From: Nostoc sp. B(2019)
GTDB taxonomy: Bacteria; Cyanobacteriota; Cyanobacteriia; Cyanobacteriales; Nostocaceae
Assembly: GCF_010091925.1 (NCBI RefSeq)
Contig: NZ_WVID01000003.1
Coordinates: 62,001 to 126,000, forward strand
Direction: 5' to 3'
Length of the DNA: 64,000 nt
Shown here: in pieces, positions 17,181 through 27,183 of the stretch
How the letters are laid out: every line of letters begins with the position of its first letter
Numbering within the stretch: the stretch's first letter is position 1
Translations under genes and position numbers: made by a program
Notes under the pieces: generated by a model
What the model was told of the DNA's origin: nothing
The model's input: only the letters and a program-made list of their open reading frames with translations
Database searches by the model: none

Positions 17181-17999
17181 ATGGCGGAATTGATTAACTT
17201 TAAGTGGCGACAGTTAATTCTGAGCTTAGGCTGTTTGTTACTGATTATTGCTTGTAACAGTTCTTATCGCAATATAAACCCAGGTGTTAAGCTTCTAAAG
17301 GTGGCTACAGATCCTACCTTTATCCCTTTTGAGATCCAAACGGCTAACGGGAATCTAGAAGGTTTTGATATTGACCTGATGAATGCGATCGCTAAAGTAG
17401 CAAAGTTTGCTGTTCAGTTTGAAAGTCTGCCTTTTGATGGTATGATCTCAAGTCTGCAAGCTCACAGAGTCGATGCAGCAATTAGCGGCATTACAATTAC
17501 CGCTCAACGCCTCAAGACAATTTCTTTTTCACGACCTTATTTTAAAGCCGGACTGGCGATCGCTGTTCGCCAAGATAACCGAGATATTAAAGACTTCAAC
17601 AGTCTTAAAGGCAAAAAAATTGCTGTCCAAATTGGTTCAACTGGGGCAGATTTTGCTAAAACTATTCCCAATGCCAAAATTAGTACGTTCAATTCTGGCC
17701 CAGATTTTTTTCAGGACTTGCTCAATGGTCATGTCGATGCTGTAGTTAGCGATGCTTTTGCAACTTTGTATGCAATTAAAAATGGCAAGCTTAAAGGTAT
17801 CAAAGTTGTAGATAATTTACTTACAGAAGAATACTACGGAATTGCTACACCTAAAAATTCACCTCATCTAGATGCAATTAACAAAGGTATAGCTACTCTA
17901 TTGTCTAATGGCACTTACAAGCAAATTTACCAAAAATGGTTTAATGCCGAACCTCCGCAATTACCAGATTCTTGGGATAAGAGTCAAAATAATTACTAA
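17181..17999 (+). CDS. amino-acid ABC transporter substrate-binding lipoprotein (family 3)
   Basis: A 272-residue periplasmic solute-binding protein. Lipoprotein signal peptide: a hydrophobic stretch followed by the lipobox 'LIIAC' with the lipidated Cys near residue 25. The SBP_bac_3 fold is marked by 'LKVATDPTFIPFEI', 'LEGFDIDLMNAIA', 'ISGITITAQRLKTISFSRPYF', 'GKKIAVQIGSTG' and 'DAVVSDAFATLYAIKNG'. It likely binds a polar or basic amino acid such as glutamine. No permease or ATPase lies nearby, so it must partner with components encoded elsewhere. Confidence 0.85.
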   Translation: MAELINFKWRQLILSLGCLLLIIACNSSYRNINPGVKLLKVATDPTFIPFEIQTANGNLEGFDIDLMNAIAKVAKFAVQFESLPFDGMISSLQAHRVDAAISGITITAQRLKTISFSRPYFKAGLAIAVRQDNRDIKDFNSLKGKKIAVQIGSTGADFAKTIPNAKISTFNSGPDFFQDLLNGHVDAVVSDAFATLYAIKNGKLKGIKVVDNLLTEEYYGIATPKNSPHLDAINKGIATLLSNGTYKQIYQKWFNAEPPQLPDSWDKSQNNY

Positions 18000-18024
18000 T
18001 TCGTAATTCGTAATTCGTAATTAC
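17998..18024. repeat. heptameric tandem repeat (TAATTCG)n
   Basis: About three and a half perfect copies of TAATTCG directly after the binding-protein stop codon. This is the short tandemly repeated repeat type typical of heterocystous cyanobacteria. Confidence 0.8.
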
Positions 18025-18151
18025 AAGAGCGTGTTAGCTTTGAACTGTGACTCTCTTACAAAGTTGAGGCGGTCTGTTGGCTCTTTACCTGCGATCTGAA
18101 ATTACAAATCCCAAAATGTTGGCGATCGCTAACTCTAACAGTCTATTATCT

Positions 18152-18700
18152 TCATACTAAAAATGGACGCGCTAGAAAAAAGCTAGAAATCGATTTAGCA
18201 TCTACTGGTTCTCCCTCAAGAATCGCTTTCTCTAACTCTTCAGGAGTTAAGAACACAGTTTCGATATCCTCGTCTCCATCTTGTTCTGGCGGTGTCTCCA
18301 GCTTTTCCAAATCTTGAGCGAGAAAAGCATAGATAATCTCATCAGAATAACCGGGAGCCAGGAAAAACTCTCCTAATTTGCGCCATTTTTGGGCGCTGTA
18401 ACCAGTTTCTTCCTGGATTTCACGCTGTATCGTCTCTAAGGGATCTTCATTAGTTTCTAAAGTACCAGCAGGAAACTCTAATAGTCTTCCCTGAACTGCA
18501 AAACGATACTGGCGCACAAGTACAAGTTTACCCTCTGGCGTCACAGGTACAGCCAGAGCGCCACCGGGGTGACGAATACACTCCCATTCACCCTCTGCTT
18601 TATTGGGTAAACGCAAGCGATTGACTTCAAAATCAAACTTGCGTCCTTTATAGAACAAGCGTTGCTTTAGCAACTGTGGTAATTCTCTACCTAATGGCAT
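18152..18700 (-). CDS. NUDIX hydrolase (ADP-ribose pyrophosphatase-like)
   Basis: A 182-residue protein with a Nudix box near residues 76-98 (GTLETNEDPLETI then REIQEETGY), matching the GX5EX7REUXEEXGU pattern. The upstream 'LVRQYRFAVQGRLLEFPAGTLE' is typical of ADP-ribose and sugar-nucleotide pyrophosphatases. It probably hydrolyses ADP-ribose or a related compound in the cytoplasm. It follows folK on the same strand with an 82-base gap. Confidence 0.85.
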   Translation of the reverse strand: MPLGRELPQLLKQRLFYKGRKFDFEVNRLRLPNKAEGEWECIRHPGGALAVPVTPEGKLVLVRQYRFAVQGRLLEFPAGTLETNEDPLETIQREIQEETGYSAQKWRKLGEFFLAPGYSDEIIYAFLAQDLEKLETPPEQDGDEDIETVFLTPEELEKAILEGEPVDAKSISSFFLARPFLV

Positions 18701-18782
18701 AGTAAAATCTGATTATCTTTTAGGAGTGATGAGCGACGGCTTCCGCCGTTCAGACTTCTCTCTACTTTTAAGGATGGTAATT

Positions 18783-19286
18783 TTAATTGCCCATCAATAA
18801 ATGTACATCAGAACAGTCTACCTGTTTTAACAGTTCTTTAATTACACACCCGGAAACTGGTTCTACCCAATCTGGGGCAATTTCTGCCAGTGGTACTAAC
18901 ACAAAAGCTCGTTCCCGCATTCGAGGATGAGGAATTTGGAGGTTTGGCGTCTGCAAAATTAAGTCATCATACAATAACAAATCTAAATCCAGGGTTCGTG
19001 GCCCCCAACGTTCCTGACGAACACGTCCAAATGTTTGCTCAATCCCTAACAAAGTTTCTAACAACTTCTGGGGCGAAATCTCAACTTGCAAGATGGCACA
19101 GCCGTTTAAATAATCTGGCTGTGGTGGGCCGACGGCTTTGGTTCTATACCAATGGGATCTGGCTTCTAAGAAAATACCTGGTGTTTGAGCTAAAGTCTCT
19201 ATAGCTGCTTCTAAGGTTGCCTGGGATTCGCCCATATTGCTACCAAGAGCGAATGCACTTCGCGATCGCATTACCCTAGATTCCAC
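18783..19286 (-). CDS. folK: 6-hydroxymethyl-7,8-dihydropterin pyrophosphokinase
   Basis: A folate-synthesis enzyme of up to 167 residues that pyrophosphorylates hydroxymethyldihydropterin. Motifs: 'AFALGSNMGES', 'RSHWYRTKAVGPPQPDYLNGCA', 'GRVRQERWGPRTLDLDLLLYDD' (Mg-binding Asp pair) and 'IPHPRMRERAFVLVPLAEIAPDW'. The frame can start at a GTG (19286) or at an ATG five codons later (19271); neither has a strong ribosome-binding site. It is adjacent to the NUDIX gene, a pairing that hints at a shared pterin or nucleotide role, but this is only inference. Confidence 0.93.
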   Translation of the reverse strand: MESRVMRSRSAFALGSNMGESQATLEAAIETLAQTPGIFLEARSHWYRTKAVGPPQPDYLNGCAILQVEISPQKLLETLLGIEQTFGRVRQERWGPRTLDLDLLLYDDLILQTPNLQIPHPRMRERAFVLVPLAEIAPDWVEPVSGCVIKELLKQVDCSDVHLLMGN

Positions 19287-19537
19287 TTTTAAGATTTCTT
19301 TGCGGACACTTGCCCCTAAATATTACAGAAACTTTCAAGGTTTTGATATTCCGATACAATTATCAAAATTGGTATTTTTATTTACAAAACTAAATTTATA
19401 AAACCTAAAAAACATTATTTTTATGGTGAATTTAGTTCATTATTTATAGGATAGTATACTAACACAAACGTAGTACGCTAACCCCAGACTTCTCTGATGG
19501 CGGTTAGGTCTTAACTACTTTGAGGGGAGAAACTGAC

Positions 19538-21928
19538 GTGGCCAAGCTGACCTCCTGGTTCAAGCGAAGACCAGCTAATTTGAGTCACTCTGACCAGGAG
19601 CAACCACAATTGCTGCCTGATAATCATCATGAAGAGGAATCCGCAAATGAGAGCTTACCACCAACACATCTGGTGCGGGCGAGGTATTTACTCAGCCAAA
19701 TGAAAAGCTTATCATCTGGGATAACAGATAGACTGGCAGTGGGCGATAAACCGCTTTATCGTCGCATTTGGTTTTGGGCAGGCTTGGGTGTAAGTGGTGG
19801 GGTAGTTGCCGTTATCTACGGTATCAGTTCAATAGATCGGACTTTGCCAGATAAAGCAGCGCTGAACACCTTGATTCGAGAGCAAACACTGACTATCAAA
19901 GCAGCCAATGGCACTATATTACAACAACAAGGCGAAGCGACCAGAGAACAGCTAAAGCTAGAGCAAATACCAGATAACCTGGAAAAAGCCTTTATTGCCT
20001 CAGAAGATCGAAGATTCCAGCAACACAATGGAGTTGATCCTCAAGGGATTGTCAGAGCGGTTTTGAATAATTTGCGATCGCAAAATGTAGTGGAAGGTGG
20101 TAGCACCATTACCCAACAGCTAGCACGAATTCTCTTCCTCAAACAAGAGCGGACAATCTGGCGCAAACTCAAGGAAGTCCGTCTGGCACAGAAAATGGAG
20201 CAAGAATTAACCAAAGACCAGATTCTAGAGCGTTACCTGAATCTAGTTTATTTGGGAGCTGGAGCTTACGGTGTGGCAGATGCAGCATGGGTGTACTTCA
20301 GTAAATCGCCAGATCAACTTTCTCTAGCAGAAATGGCAACAATTGCCGGATTAGCTCCCGCTCCCAGCTCATACTCCCCAGACAAAAATCCTGAAGCTGC
20401 CAAACTGCGGCGGAATCTAGTATTGCAGCGGATGCAGGAAGATGGAGTGATTACAGCCGCTCAAAGACAAGCAGCTGCTCAAGAACCACTCACTTTAAAA
20501 AGCAGTATGCCCAAGCGACTGCAAGTAGAATCACCCTACTTTACCAGCTACATTCAGAAAGAATTGCCGAAGTACGTTTCTGCTGATGTACTCGCAGGTG
20601 GAGGTTTAGTAGTGGAAACTACCCTAAACCGGGATTGGCAGAAGGTAGCAGAAGAAGCAGTTGCCAAAACCCTGCGAAATCAGGGTCGTTGGGAAAACTT
20701 TAAACAAGGTGCAATGGTTGCCATTGACCCCCGCAACGGGGAAATTCAGGCAATGGTTGGGGGAAAAGATTTTGGTAAAAATCAGTTTAATCGAGTTACT
20801 CAAGCACAACGTCAACCAGGATCAACATTTAAGGGATTTGTATATGCTACAGCGATCGCGATCGGCAAAAACCCTTATGACAGTTATCTAGATGCACCGT
20901 ATGTAGTAGATGACTATGAACCAAAAAATTACAGTGAAACCTTCCGAGGCTGGATGAGTATGCGGGATGCCCTCACCCGTTCCATCAATATAATTGCGGT
21001 GAAGGTGTTAATTGATATCGGATTTGAGCCAACCATTAAACTTGCCCGTGATATGGGGATTAAATCTGAACTTAAGCCCACCTACTCCTTAGCTCTCGGC
21101 TCGAATGAAGTGAATCTGCTAGAGTTAACCAGCGCTTACGGCAGTTTTGCTACTCAAGGATTACACACAGAAGTTCATGGTATTCGCCGTATCCTCAACC
21201 GCCAAGGCAAGGTGATCTGGTCATCTGATTTCAAGTCCAAACGGGCCCTTGATCCTGATAGCGCCGCCATCATGACCTGGATGCTACGTAACGTTGTACA
21301 AGCGGGTACTGGTGGTGCTGCTCAATTAAATGATAGACCCGTTGCTGGGAAAACAGGTACTTCTGATGAAGCCCGCGATTTGTGGTTTATTGGCTACATT
21401 CCCCAACTGGTAACGGGGGTTTGGCTGGGTAACGATGACAATCGCCCCACGTATGGCAGTAGTGGTAGCGCCGCCTACACCTGGCACGAATTTATGAAAA
21501 AAGCGGTAGATGGGATGCCTGTAGAAAAGTTTCCCGAACGACCCAAGTTAGAAGGTCGCAAAGGCACTATCAAAGCACAGCGGATCAAGCCCGGACGAGT
21601 GCTTAATCGCCCTCTTTCCTCTGATGAATCAGAAAAAGTCAGTTCTGACGAGAGCGGCTCATCTAGGAGGCGTAGAAGCAGAAGAAGGTATTCACAGGAA
21701 GCGCAGCAATCAGGTGATGACAGCCCAAGACGCAGGCGGCGTCGCGATCGCACTGAAGAGGCAAGTTCTAGTAATTTTACTTCAGAATCCTCTAGTTCAC
21801 GGCGACGATCTAGACGAGTAGAATCAGATTCTTCACCACCTCGAAGAACTCGGCGGTCATTATCCCCGACCAATACAGGATCGCAACAGTCTTCTTGGCG
21901 GGATAGACTTAGACCTCCTCAAGAATGA
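19538..21928 (+). CDS. class A penicillin-binding protein 1A with Arg/Ser-rich tail
   Basis: A 796-residue bifunctional peptidoglycan synthase. A cytoplasmic N-terminus and one membrane helix ('WFWAGLGVSGGVVAVIYG', about residues 80-100) precede the GT51 transglycosylase ('EDRRFQQHNGVDPQGI', 'GGSTITQQLARILFL', 'RYLNLVYLGAGAYGV'). The transpeptidase has SxxK in 'PGSTFKG', SxN in 'RSINI' and 'KTGTSDEARD'. The last 100 or so residues are a disordered Arg/Ser/Glu-rich tail with blocks such as 'SSRRRRSRRRYS'. The GTG at 19538, eight bases after GAGGGGAG, is the likely start rather than an upstream TTG. Confidence 0.92.
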   Translation: MAKLTSWFKRRPANLSHSDQEQPQLLPDNHHEEESANESLPPTHLVRARYLLSQMKSLSSGITDRLAVGDKPLYRRIWFWAGLGVSGGVVAVIYGISSIDRTLPDKAALNTLIREQTLTIKAANGTILQQQGEATREQLKLEQIPDNLEKAFIASEDRRFQQHNGVDPQGIVRAVLNNLRSQNVVEGGSTITQQLARILFLKQERTIWRKLKEVRLAQKMEQELTKDQILERYLNLVYLGAGAYGVADAAWVYFSKSPDQLSLAEMATIAGLAPAPSSYSPDKNPEAAKLRRNLVLQRMQEDGVITAAQRQAAAQEPLTLKSSMPKRLQVESPYFTSYIQKELPKYVSADVLAGGGLVVETTLNRDWQKVAEEAVAKTLRNQGRWENFKQGAMVAIDPRNGEIQAMVGGKDFGKNQFNRVTQAQRQPGSTFKGFVYATAIAIGKNPYDSYLDAPYVVDDYEPKNYSETFRGWMSMRDALTRSINIIAVKVLIDIGFEPTIKLARDMGIKSELKPTYSLALGSNEVNLLELTSAYGSFATQGLHTEVHGIRRILNRQGKVIWSSDFKSKRALDPDSAAIMTWMLRNVVQAGTGGAAQLNDRPVAGKTGTSDEARDLWFIGYIPQLVTGVWLGNDDNRPTYGSSGSAAYTWHEFMKKAVDGMPVEKFPERPKLEGRKGTIKAQRIKPGRVLNRPLSSDESEKVSSDESGSSRRRRSRRRYSQEAQQSGDDSPRRRRRRDRTEEASSSNFTSESSSSRRRSRRVESDSSPPRRTRRSLSPTNTGSQQSSWRDRLRPPQE

Positions 21929-22237
21929 AGGAGTGAGAGAGTGGGTGAGTGGGTGAGTGGAAGGTAATTTTGAATACCTGTCCTGTTATCTTTCCTAGAA
22001 TCCCCTCACGTGTAGGTTTTTCATAAAAGGGTAAATCAGAACTCTCATTTTAACCCCGAAATAAGCAAATTCTTCCTTGTTGTCCCCCACTCCCCATTCC
22101 CCATTCCCCAGTCCCCACTCCCCTCCTCTAGATTCATGCAATATCTATCTATTTGCTCAAACTTGGGGGGGATGTTAGGTGATACTCTCGTTTTATAGTG
22201 TCTTAACAAGTGTTATCTAACGTAGGAGAATATACTC
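21929..22237. other. 309-base gap with short tandem repeats, upstream of psb35
   Basis: It carries (GTGAGTGG)-type repeats right after the PBP stop and a run of seven-base 'CCCCATT/CCCCACT' repeats around 22086-22125. The remaining part is the psb35 leader, with AGGAG nine bases before its ATG. Confidence 0.5.
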
Positions 22238-22465
22238 ATGCATTTATTTATGCAAACAGCAGCAGATGCAGCTGCAAATGCTCCCCATTTTCCTTACGCT
22301 TTCACCTTGGTGTATGTCGTTGGTTTTATTGCTGCTGTAACCATTGGTTCAATTGCTTGGTACAACTCAAAACGCCCCGCAGGTTGGGAAAGCAAAGAGC
22401 GTCCTGACTTTGTGCCTAAAGTTGAAAAAGAAGAAACTCCGGGTCTGGGAGAACCGAAGTCATAA
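22238..22465 (+). CDS. psb35: photosystem II assembly protein Psb35
   Basis: A 75-residue single-pass membrane protein: one helix ('FTLVYVVGFIAAVTIGSIAWY') followed by 'NSKRPAGWESKERPDFVPKVEKEE'. It closely resembles the Ssl2148-type Psb35 protein found in photosystem II assembly intermediates with CP47 and high-light-inducible proteins. The ATG is preceded by AGGAG. Monocistronic; the next gene is convergent. Confidence 0.82.
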   Translation: MHLFMQTAADAAANAPHFPYAFTLVYVVGFIAAVTIGSIAWYNSKRPAGWESKERPDFVPKVEKEETPGLGEPKS

Positions 22466-22530
22466 GCAGTCAAGAGTTAATGATCAATGGTCAAGAGTCT
22501 AAAGTTTTGACTCTTGACTTTTAAGAATGG

Positions 22531-22953
22531 CTAATTTTGAACTTCAACCCAACGACGGTAAAGTTTTTGAATTTGTTTGAGAAGCACTGTATAAGCTGGT
22601 TGAGTTGACTCATTCGCCTTCGCTAAATCCTGTAATTTCGTCAGAAGTCTTGCTTCTTCTGTCGCCACTTCTCCATCGCTGTAAATTAAGCCACTGATGG
22701 CTTCAATTAAGTTTTCACAATCTTCAAGGCTGGGGCGATCGCCTAGATACTCCGTTACCCAGTCATAGCACTCTTGTGGCTGTACCGGAACTAATTCGTA
22801 TAGCCAAGGCTTAATTTCGGGATCGGTAGCCAAACCTTTTGCTTGAGCTATTTCGCGCAGATATTGCCGTTCTTCTGGTTGGATTCTGCCATCAATCCAA
22901 GCGGCTCCTATTAAGATTTTAACTAAGTTTTTCACATTAGACTGAGTAACCAT
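22531..22953 (-). CDS. TerB family protein
   Basis: A 140-residue all-helical protein with the TerB/tellurite-resistance-like repeat: 'LIGAAWIDGRIQPEERQYLREIA' and 'SGLIYSDGEVATEEARLLTKL', each with acidic residues able to bind metal. Common in cyanobacteria without a known function. It starts 57 bases downstream of the rsmB stop on the same strand and may be cotranscribed. Confidence 0.8.
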   Translation of the reverse strand: MVTQSNVKNLVKILIGAAWIDGRIQPEERQYLREIAQAKGLATDPEIKPWLYELVPVQPQECYDWVTEYLGDRPSLEDCENLIEAISGLIYSDGEVATEEARLLTKLQDLAKANESTQPAYTVLLKQIQKLYRRWVEVQN

Positions 22954-23010
22954 TGCTGCCTCCTCTGGTAGATTCGGGCCTCAATCAAATAGTACAATCC
23001 CAAACAGTAT

Positions 23011-24360
23011 TCACTCGGAATTATTGGTTTTTCTTAAGCGCACCATAAAAAAGCCATCCATATCCTGTTGTTGGGGCCAGACTTTAAACCAGCCTTGAGG
23101 TGTGGTGTAGGCAGAGTAAGGCAAATCAACGCTGTTGAGAGACTCAATTTGCCAACCAGGTGACTCAGCTAAAAATGCTGAAATCACTTCTTCGTTTTCT
23201 GCTGGATGCAGTGTACAGGTGGCATAAACAAGTACACCACCATGTTTGACAAAAGTCGATGTATATGATAAAAGTTCTTTCTGGAGCAGCGAAAGTTCCT
23301 GAACAGATTTTGGAGTCTGTCGCCAACGAGCATCAGCATGACGGTGCAGAGTTCCCAAACCAGAGCATGGAGCATCAAGCAATACGCGATCTGCGGTGTT
23401 CTGAAATTGAGTCAAGTGGCGGCTGTCACCAGTGCAAATTTGTATAGATTGCAAATTCAGTCGTTGAGAATTTTCTTGGAGTTTGCGAAGCCGAGAGGGA
23501 GTGCGATCGCAAGCCCAAATCTGCCCTTTATCTGCCATTAACTCAGCTATATGAGTTGTTTTACCCCCTGGTGCAGCACAAGCATCAATTACTATTTCAC
23601 CTGGTTGTGGGTCAAGTAAATGGCTTACTAATTGAGCGCTGCTATCTTGTACAGTCCACCAACCCTCACTGAAGCCAGGTAGTTTTTGAATTGGCCCAGC
23701 ACTACAAATCAATCTTAACGCTTGGGGCAAATTGGATCGCCGTACTAAAACACCAGCAGATTGCAAAGCCGCCTCAACTTCCTCAATTGAAGTGCGAAGC
23801 GGGTTGATTCGTAGGTCAATTGTTGGTGATTGGTTCATCCATTCACACAGTTGTTCTGTCTGGGTGAAACCTAGTTGTTCAAACCATACTTGAATAATCC
23901 AGTCAGGAAAGCTGTGTAAAATGCCCAAGCGTTCCACTGGGTTTTCTGGAAGTTGTAGAGGATCTCCTCCCCTTTCCACAAGACGGATATACTGTCGCAA
24001 TAGACCATTCACAAAACCTGCAAGCCCTGAAAAACGGTTTTCTTTAGCTAGTTGGACAGTAGTATTTACAGCAGCAGAGGCGGGAATACGCTCTTGATAG
24101 CGTAATTGGTATAAGCCTAGATGTAAGATAGTGCGGAGGTCTGGAGATTGTTGATGAGATTTCTTGTTAGCGATTTGGTCGATCAGGGTATCAAGGGTGC
24201 GTTGCCTCCTGACAGTGCCATAAACTAATTCTGTCACTAGACGGCGATCGCTATCTTGCAAATTAACTTTTTGCAGCACTCTGTCTAGGGCAACATCAGC
24301 ATAAGCCCCCTTGTGAACCTCTCGCAAGGCGATAAAAGCTAGTTGGCGGGGGTTTGTCAT
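23011..24360 (-). CDS. rsmB: 16S rRNA (cytosine-967-C5)-methyltransferase
   Basis: A 449-residue RNA methyltransferase. The N-terminal NusB-like domain (1-140) begins 'PRQLAFIALREVHKGAYADVALDRVL'. The C-terminal Rossmann domain has the SAM motif 'DACAAPGGKTTHIAELM' and the two functional cysteines in 'DAPCSGLGTLHRHAD' and 'YATCTLHPAENEEVI'. It methylates C967 of 16S rRNA in E. coli. Length is normal. Confidence 0.95.
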   Translation of the reverse strand: MTNPRQLAFIALREVHKGAYADVALDRVLQKVNLQDSDRRLVTELVYGTVRRQRTLDTLIDQIANKKSHQQSPDLRTILHLGLYQLRYQERIPASAAVNTTVQLAKENRFSGLAGFVNGLLRQYIRLVERGGDPLQLPENPVERLGILHSFPDWIIQVWFEQLGFTQTEQLCEWMNQSPTIDLRINPLRTSIEEVEAALQSAGVLVRRSNLPQALRLICSAGPIQKLPGFSEGWWTVQDSSAQLVSHLLDPQPGEIVIDACAAPGGKTTHIAELMADKGQIWACDRTPSRLRKLQENSQRLNLQSIQICTGDSRHLTQFQNTADRVLLDAPCSGLGTLHRHADARWRQTPKSVQELSLLQKELLSYTSTFVKHGGVLVYATCTLHPAENEEVISAFLAESPGWQIESLNSVDLPYSAYTTPQGWFKVWPQQQDMDGFFMVRLRKTNNSE

Positions 24361-24436
24361 GAAAACATTATACTAGGTTGAACATTGGGCATAGAGATTT
24401 TCATCAGCGTTTCCTAATCTAATGAGATACAGATTG

Positions 24437-24491
24437 ACCTCACCCCGGTAAAGCAAAGCTTTACCTTAAGGAGAGGGGCTGGGGGTGAGGT
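24437..24491. repeat. dispersed inverted repeat (ACCTCACCCC / GGGGTGAGGT)
   Basis: Ten-base outer arms flank an inner stem formed by GGTAAAGC and GCTTTACC. A common intergenic repeat type in cyanobacteria, here between rsmB and the invertase terminator. Confidence 0.6.
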
Positions 24492-24593
24492 TTTGATATG
24501 TACCTCATCCACCTGGGAATGGCTATATCTCTTTTTTGGAATATAGAAACTCGTAATTTTTAGAAGAATTTACTTACATTTTGACAATAGTAA

Positions 24594-24620
24594 AAGCCCC
24601 CTTGGAGTTACAGGGGGCTT
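24594..24620 (-). terminator. rho-independent terminator of the invertase gene
   Basis: AAGCCCCCT and AGGGGGCTT form a nine-base GC-rich stem. Read on the minus strand it is followed by TTTTAC. It lies 100 bases after the GH100 stop codon. Confidence 0.75.
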
Positions 24621-24719
24621 AAAAATAAACTTTATTCCTGGACGGCAAACTCACTTTCCCAGAAGATTAAGTATATTAATAATCCAGGATGATATCATTA
24701 TCAATACCAATAACAGACT

Positions 24720-26168
24720 CTATCGAGACATATATGGGTCTACACTGGCAATTTCAAACTCACACGCTCTAGAAACTACTTCTGGAGGTAATTTATCAAA
24801 ACTAACTAGTGGTAAATAACTGGGGTTTGCCATCAGTTCTTTTGCTAATAAAAACCCAGTAATTGTCCAAGTTTGATATTTCCTAGCTTGTTTGCCAATC
24901 AGTCGCCCCTTCTTACCATCGTAATACTCTGGCCATTCATCTTCACTCAGCCGTGTTTGAGCAATTTCAATCGCCTTTCTTGCTAAACCTGTTTTATTGG
25001 TTTTCACGGATGCGGCTGCTAACATCCACATTAAGACTGGCCAACTACCAGCATTATGATACGACCAAGGTATATTTTTGGGGTCGCATCCAGTTACAAT
25101 TCTGTACTCTTCATGTTCCAAAGCTGGGAAACAGATTTTCATTGGCATATCTCCCACTAAGTCATCCCATTGCTCCTCAATGAGAGTCATAATCGCTTGT
25201 GATTGTTCTTCAGTAGCTAAGTCTGAAATGATCGCCATCAAGTTTCCTAGTGAAAAGAAACGAGTATCTAGCTGTGATGGGCCAACATTACCAGCTAGAT
25301 AACCACCTTTTTTTGGTAGCCACTTGTCTAATTCATAATAGGGAACAGAATCTACATATATATTGAATAAATTAACAGCAGTCTTGCCATATTCTTCACT
25401 TTTAAAGCGATAAATTGCATTCAGACGATTAATATCTATCCAATAATGCTGGCGTATATGAGCACATAACAGAGGTAAGCGATTATCAATGGCTGCAACA
25501 ATATCGTGATTACCTTGACAAATGAGCAATTCACGAGATGCCCGCAATGCTGCATAAAATAAAACTTGAAGTTCTAGAGGATGCCCATAGATACCCATAC
25601 GACGGTCAATCATACAAGCGCCATCTGGAACCAACAGTGTTGGATACATATCAAAACGATTCGCCAAGCAGATTTCCATGATTAGCTTGATACCGTTTTG
25701 AAATTCCGGTTGATAGGCTAGAGAAAAATCTTTTGTAGCAACTACATAAGCACGCAATAAAATAATCCACCATAGGCAGGAATCAACTGGTGTAACTCTG
25801 GCGATCGCGTGTTCACCAAAGTCCGCTTCTAAATATTCTTGCCCATTATCTGAGACAACTTTAAAGCTAGCTGGTATTAATCCTCGTCCAGGCTTATACG
25901 CATCTAATGCCCTTTCTTTCGGCTGTAACTTTAAGGTTTCTTCTAGGAAATTGCGAACAATATCTGTTCTGCCTTTAATCAGAAAAATTAGGGCTGAAGA
26001 GACAAAATCCCGAATAAAGCACTGGTCATAATTGAGTGCTTCTACAGATGCATCATAGGCAGCTACAGTGCCCACAGGGCGTCCTTGATAGTAAAGAATT
26101 GACTTTTCTAATGCTTCCCACGCTTCTACTTCTATATTTTTAGTTGTTTCTATTTCGTTTAGTTGCAT
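24720..26168 (-). CDS. alkaline/neutral invertase, GH100
   Basis: A 482-residue cytoplasmic enzyme that hydrolyses sucrose to glucose and fructose. GH100 hallmarks are '[14 protein letters not shown]', '[16 protein letters not shown]' (catalytic Asp), '[23 protein letters not shown]', '[17 protein letters not shown]' and '[24 protein letters not shown]' (catalytic Glu region). The size equals Anabaena InvA/InvB. In heterocystous strains such invertases split sucrose imported into heterocysts; whether this is the InvA or InvB type cannot be decided here. Confidence 0.93.
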   Translation of the reverse strand: MQLNEIETTKNIEVEAWEALEKSILYYQGRPVGTVAAYDASVEALNYDQCFIRDFVSSALIFLIKGRTDIVRNFLEETLKLQPKERALDAYKPGRGLIPASFKVVSDNGQEYLEADFGEHAIARVTPVDSCLWWIILLRAYVVATKDFSLAYQPEFQNGIKLIMEICLANRFDMYPTLLVPDGACMIDRRMGIYGHPLELQVLFYAALRASRELLICQGNHDIVAAIDNRLPLLCAHIRQHYWIDINRLNAIYRFKSEEYGKTAVNLFNIYVDSVPYYELDKWLPKKGGYLAGNVGPSQLDTRFFSLGNLMAIISDLATEEQSQAIMTLIEEQWDDLVGDMPMKICFPALEHEEYRIVTGCDPKNIPWSYHNAGSWPVLMWMLAAASVKTNKTGLARKAIEIAQTRLSEDEWPEYYDGKKGRLIGKQARKYQTWTITGFLLAKELMANPSYLPLVSFDKLPPEVVSRACEFEIASVDPYMSR

Positions 26169-27183
26169 CGCCAGAATAACTCCATTTGGGTTGTGAACTT
26201 GTAGTAGATGCGTTTTTATTTATTATTTTTGCTACTCTCACAATTACTAGGATGGTTTTTTTGAATAGCAAATATAATTATTTCAAAAGTTAGTCCAGCA
26301 ACAACAGCTAAAGCTGCTTATTTTATGCAGTTTAATTTACTGTTTGTTTGCTTTTAATCAGCTATCCTTTTGGTGAATTACAGTCGTTTTTATTCAACTC
26401 AGCAATAACATGATTACTAAAAACAGTCATGCAAGATAAATTTTTTAGACTATTTCTTGCTTTGTTTTCATGTCCGGTATCTTTGCTTTATCAAACAAAA
26501 ACATATCTCCGATACTGTTTAAGTTTCACGTTAAGTTTAAACGACACTCAGGATATTTGCTTAAGCAGGATTTAGTTTTTGAGACTAGAAATTAAATTAT
26601 TCCCCTATAACTTAATAATTTATAACTTTTTTTCAGAATATGCAATAAGAGAGCTTGAATTATTTAAGATGTCAATACTTCTGAAGGGCTATATATTCTA
26701 CCTTACTGTCCTATTCAATGGGGAGCTTAGGCAAGTAAAATCAAAAAAGCTGAAGTACTCAGGAGCAAGAACAGCTTACAGCTTTATATCACGTTCTAGA
26801 AAGCGGCTGAAGCCTAAAAAAGTGGAAATAAGCTAATTTTTCAAACAATAACAAAACCTTAATCATTGGACTTAAAGAATCTTAATGATGCTGGAGGAAG
26901 ATTGAGCAATTTTGCTCAAGTTAAAAGTAAGCAGAGTTCAACAGCCTCTTATATAGATCCTTGGCTTAGTTATCCAGATATTGTTCACTTTTTTGGGATG
27001 ATGTAATTTTGTCAGCTTTTAGATGTAAAGAACTGTAACTTGCTACACTAATATCTGCATTGAAGGAATGTAGTAGATATTTTTGTAGAAGCGTAGCCGC
27101 GCAGAGGTGAGGGGGTTGCAGTCTTCTCTACGAGAGGCTGCGCCAACGGCGAATACGCCTAATGTCCATTCAAGACAACGATC
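26169..27183. other. 1-kb region without a supported gene
   Basis: A/T-rich DNA with no convincing reading frame; an 85-codon frame at 26579-26836 starts with TTG and resembles nothing. Near 27090-27165 there are dispersed repeat pieces ('GCGTAGCCGCGCAGAGG', 'TACGAGAGGCTGCGCCAACG') like those at 12780-12830. It may hold long leaders or a small RNA, which cannot be judged by eye. Confidence 0.45.

Noticed and set aside
22531-22953. Tellurite-resistance system
   Set aside because: A lone TerB-like protein without terZACDE neighbours does not support that function.
26579-26836. An 85-codon frame in the gene-empty region
   Set aside because: TTG start, no ribosome-binding site, A/T-driven composition and no recognisable motif.
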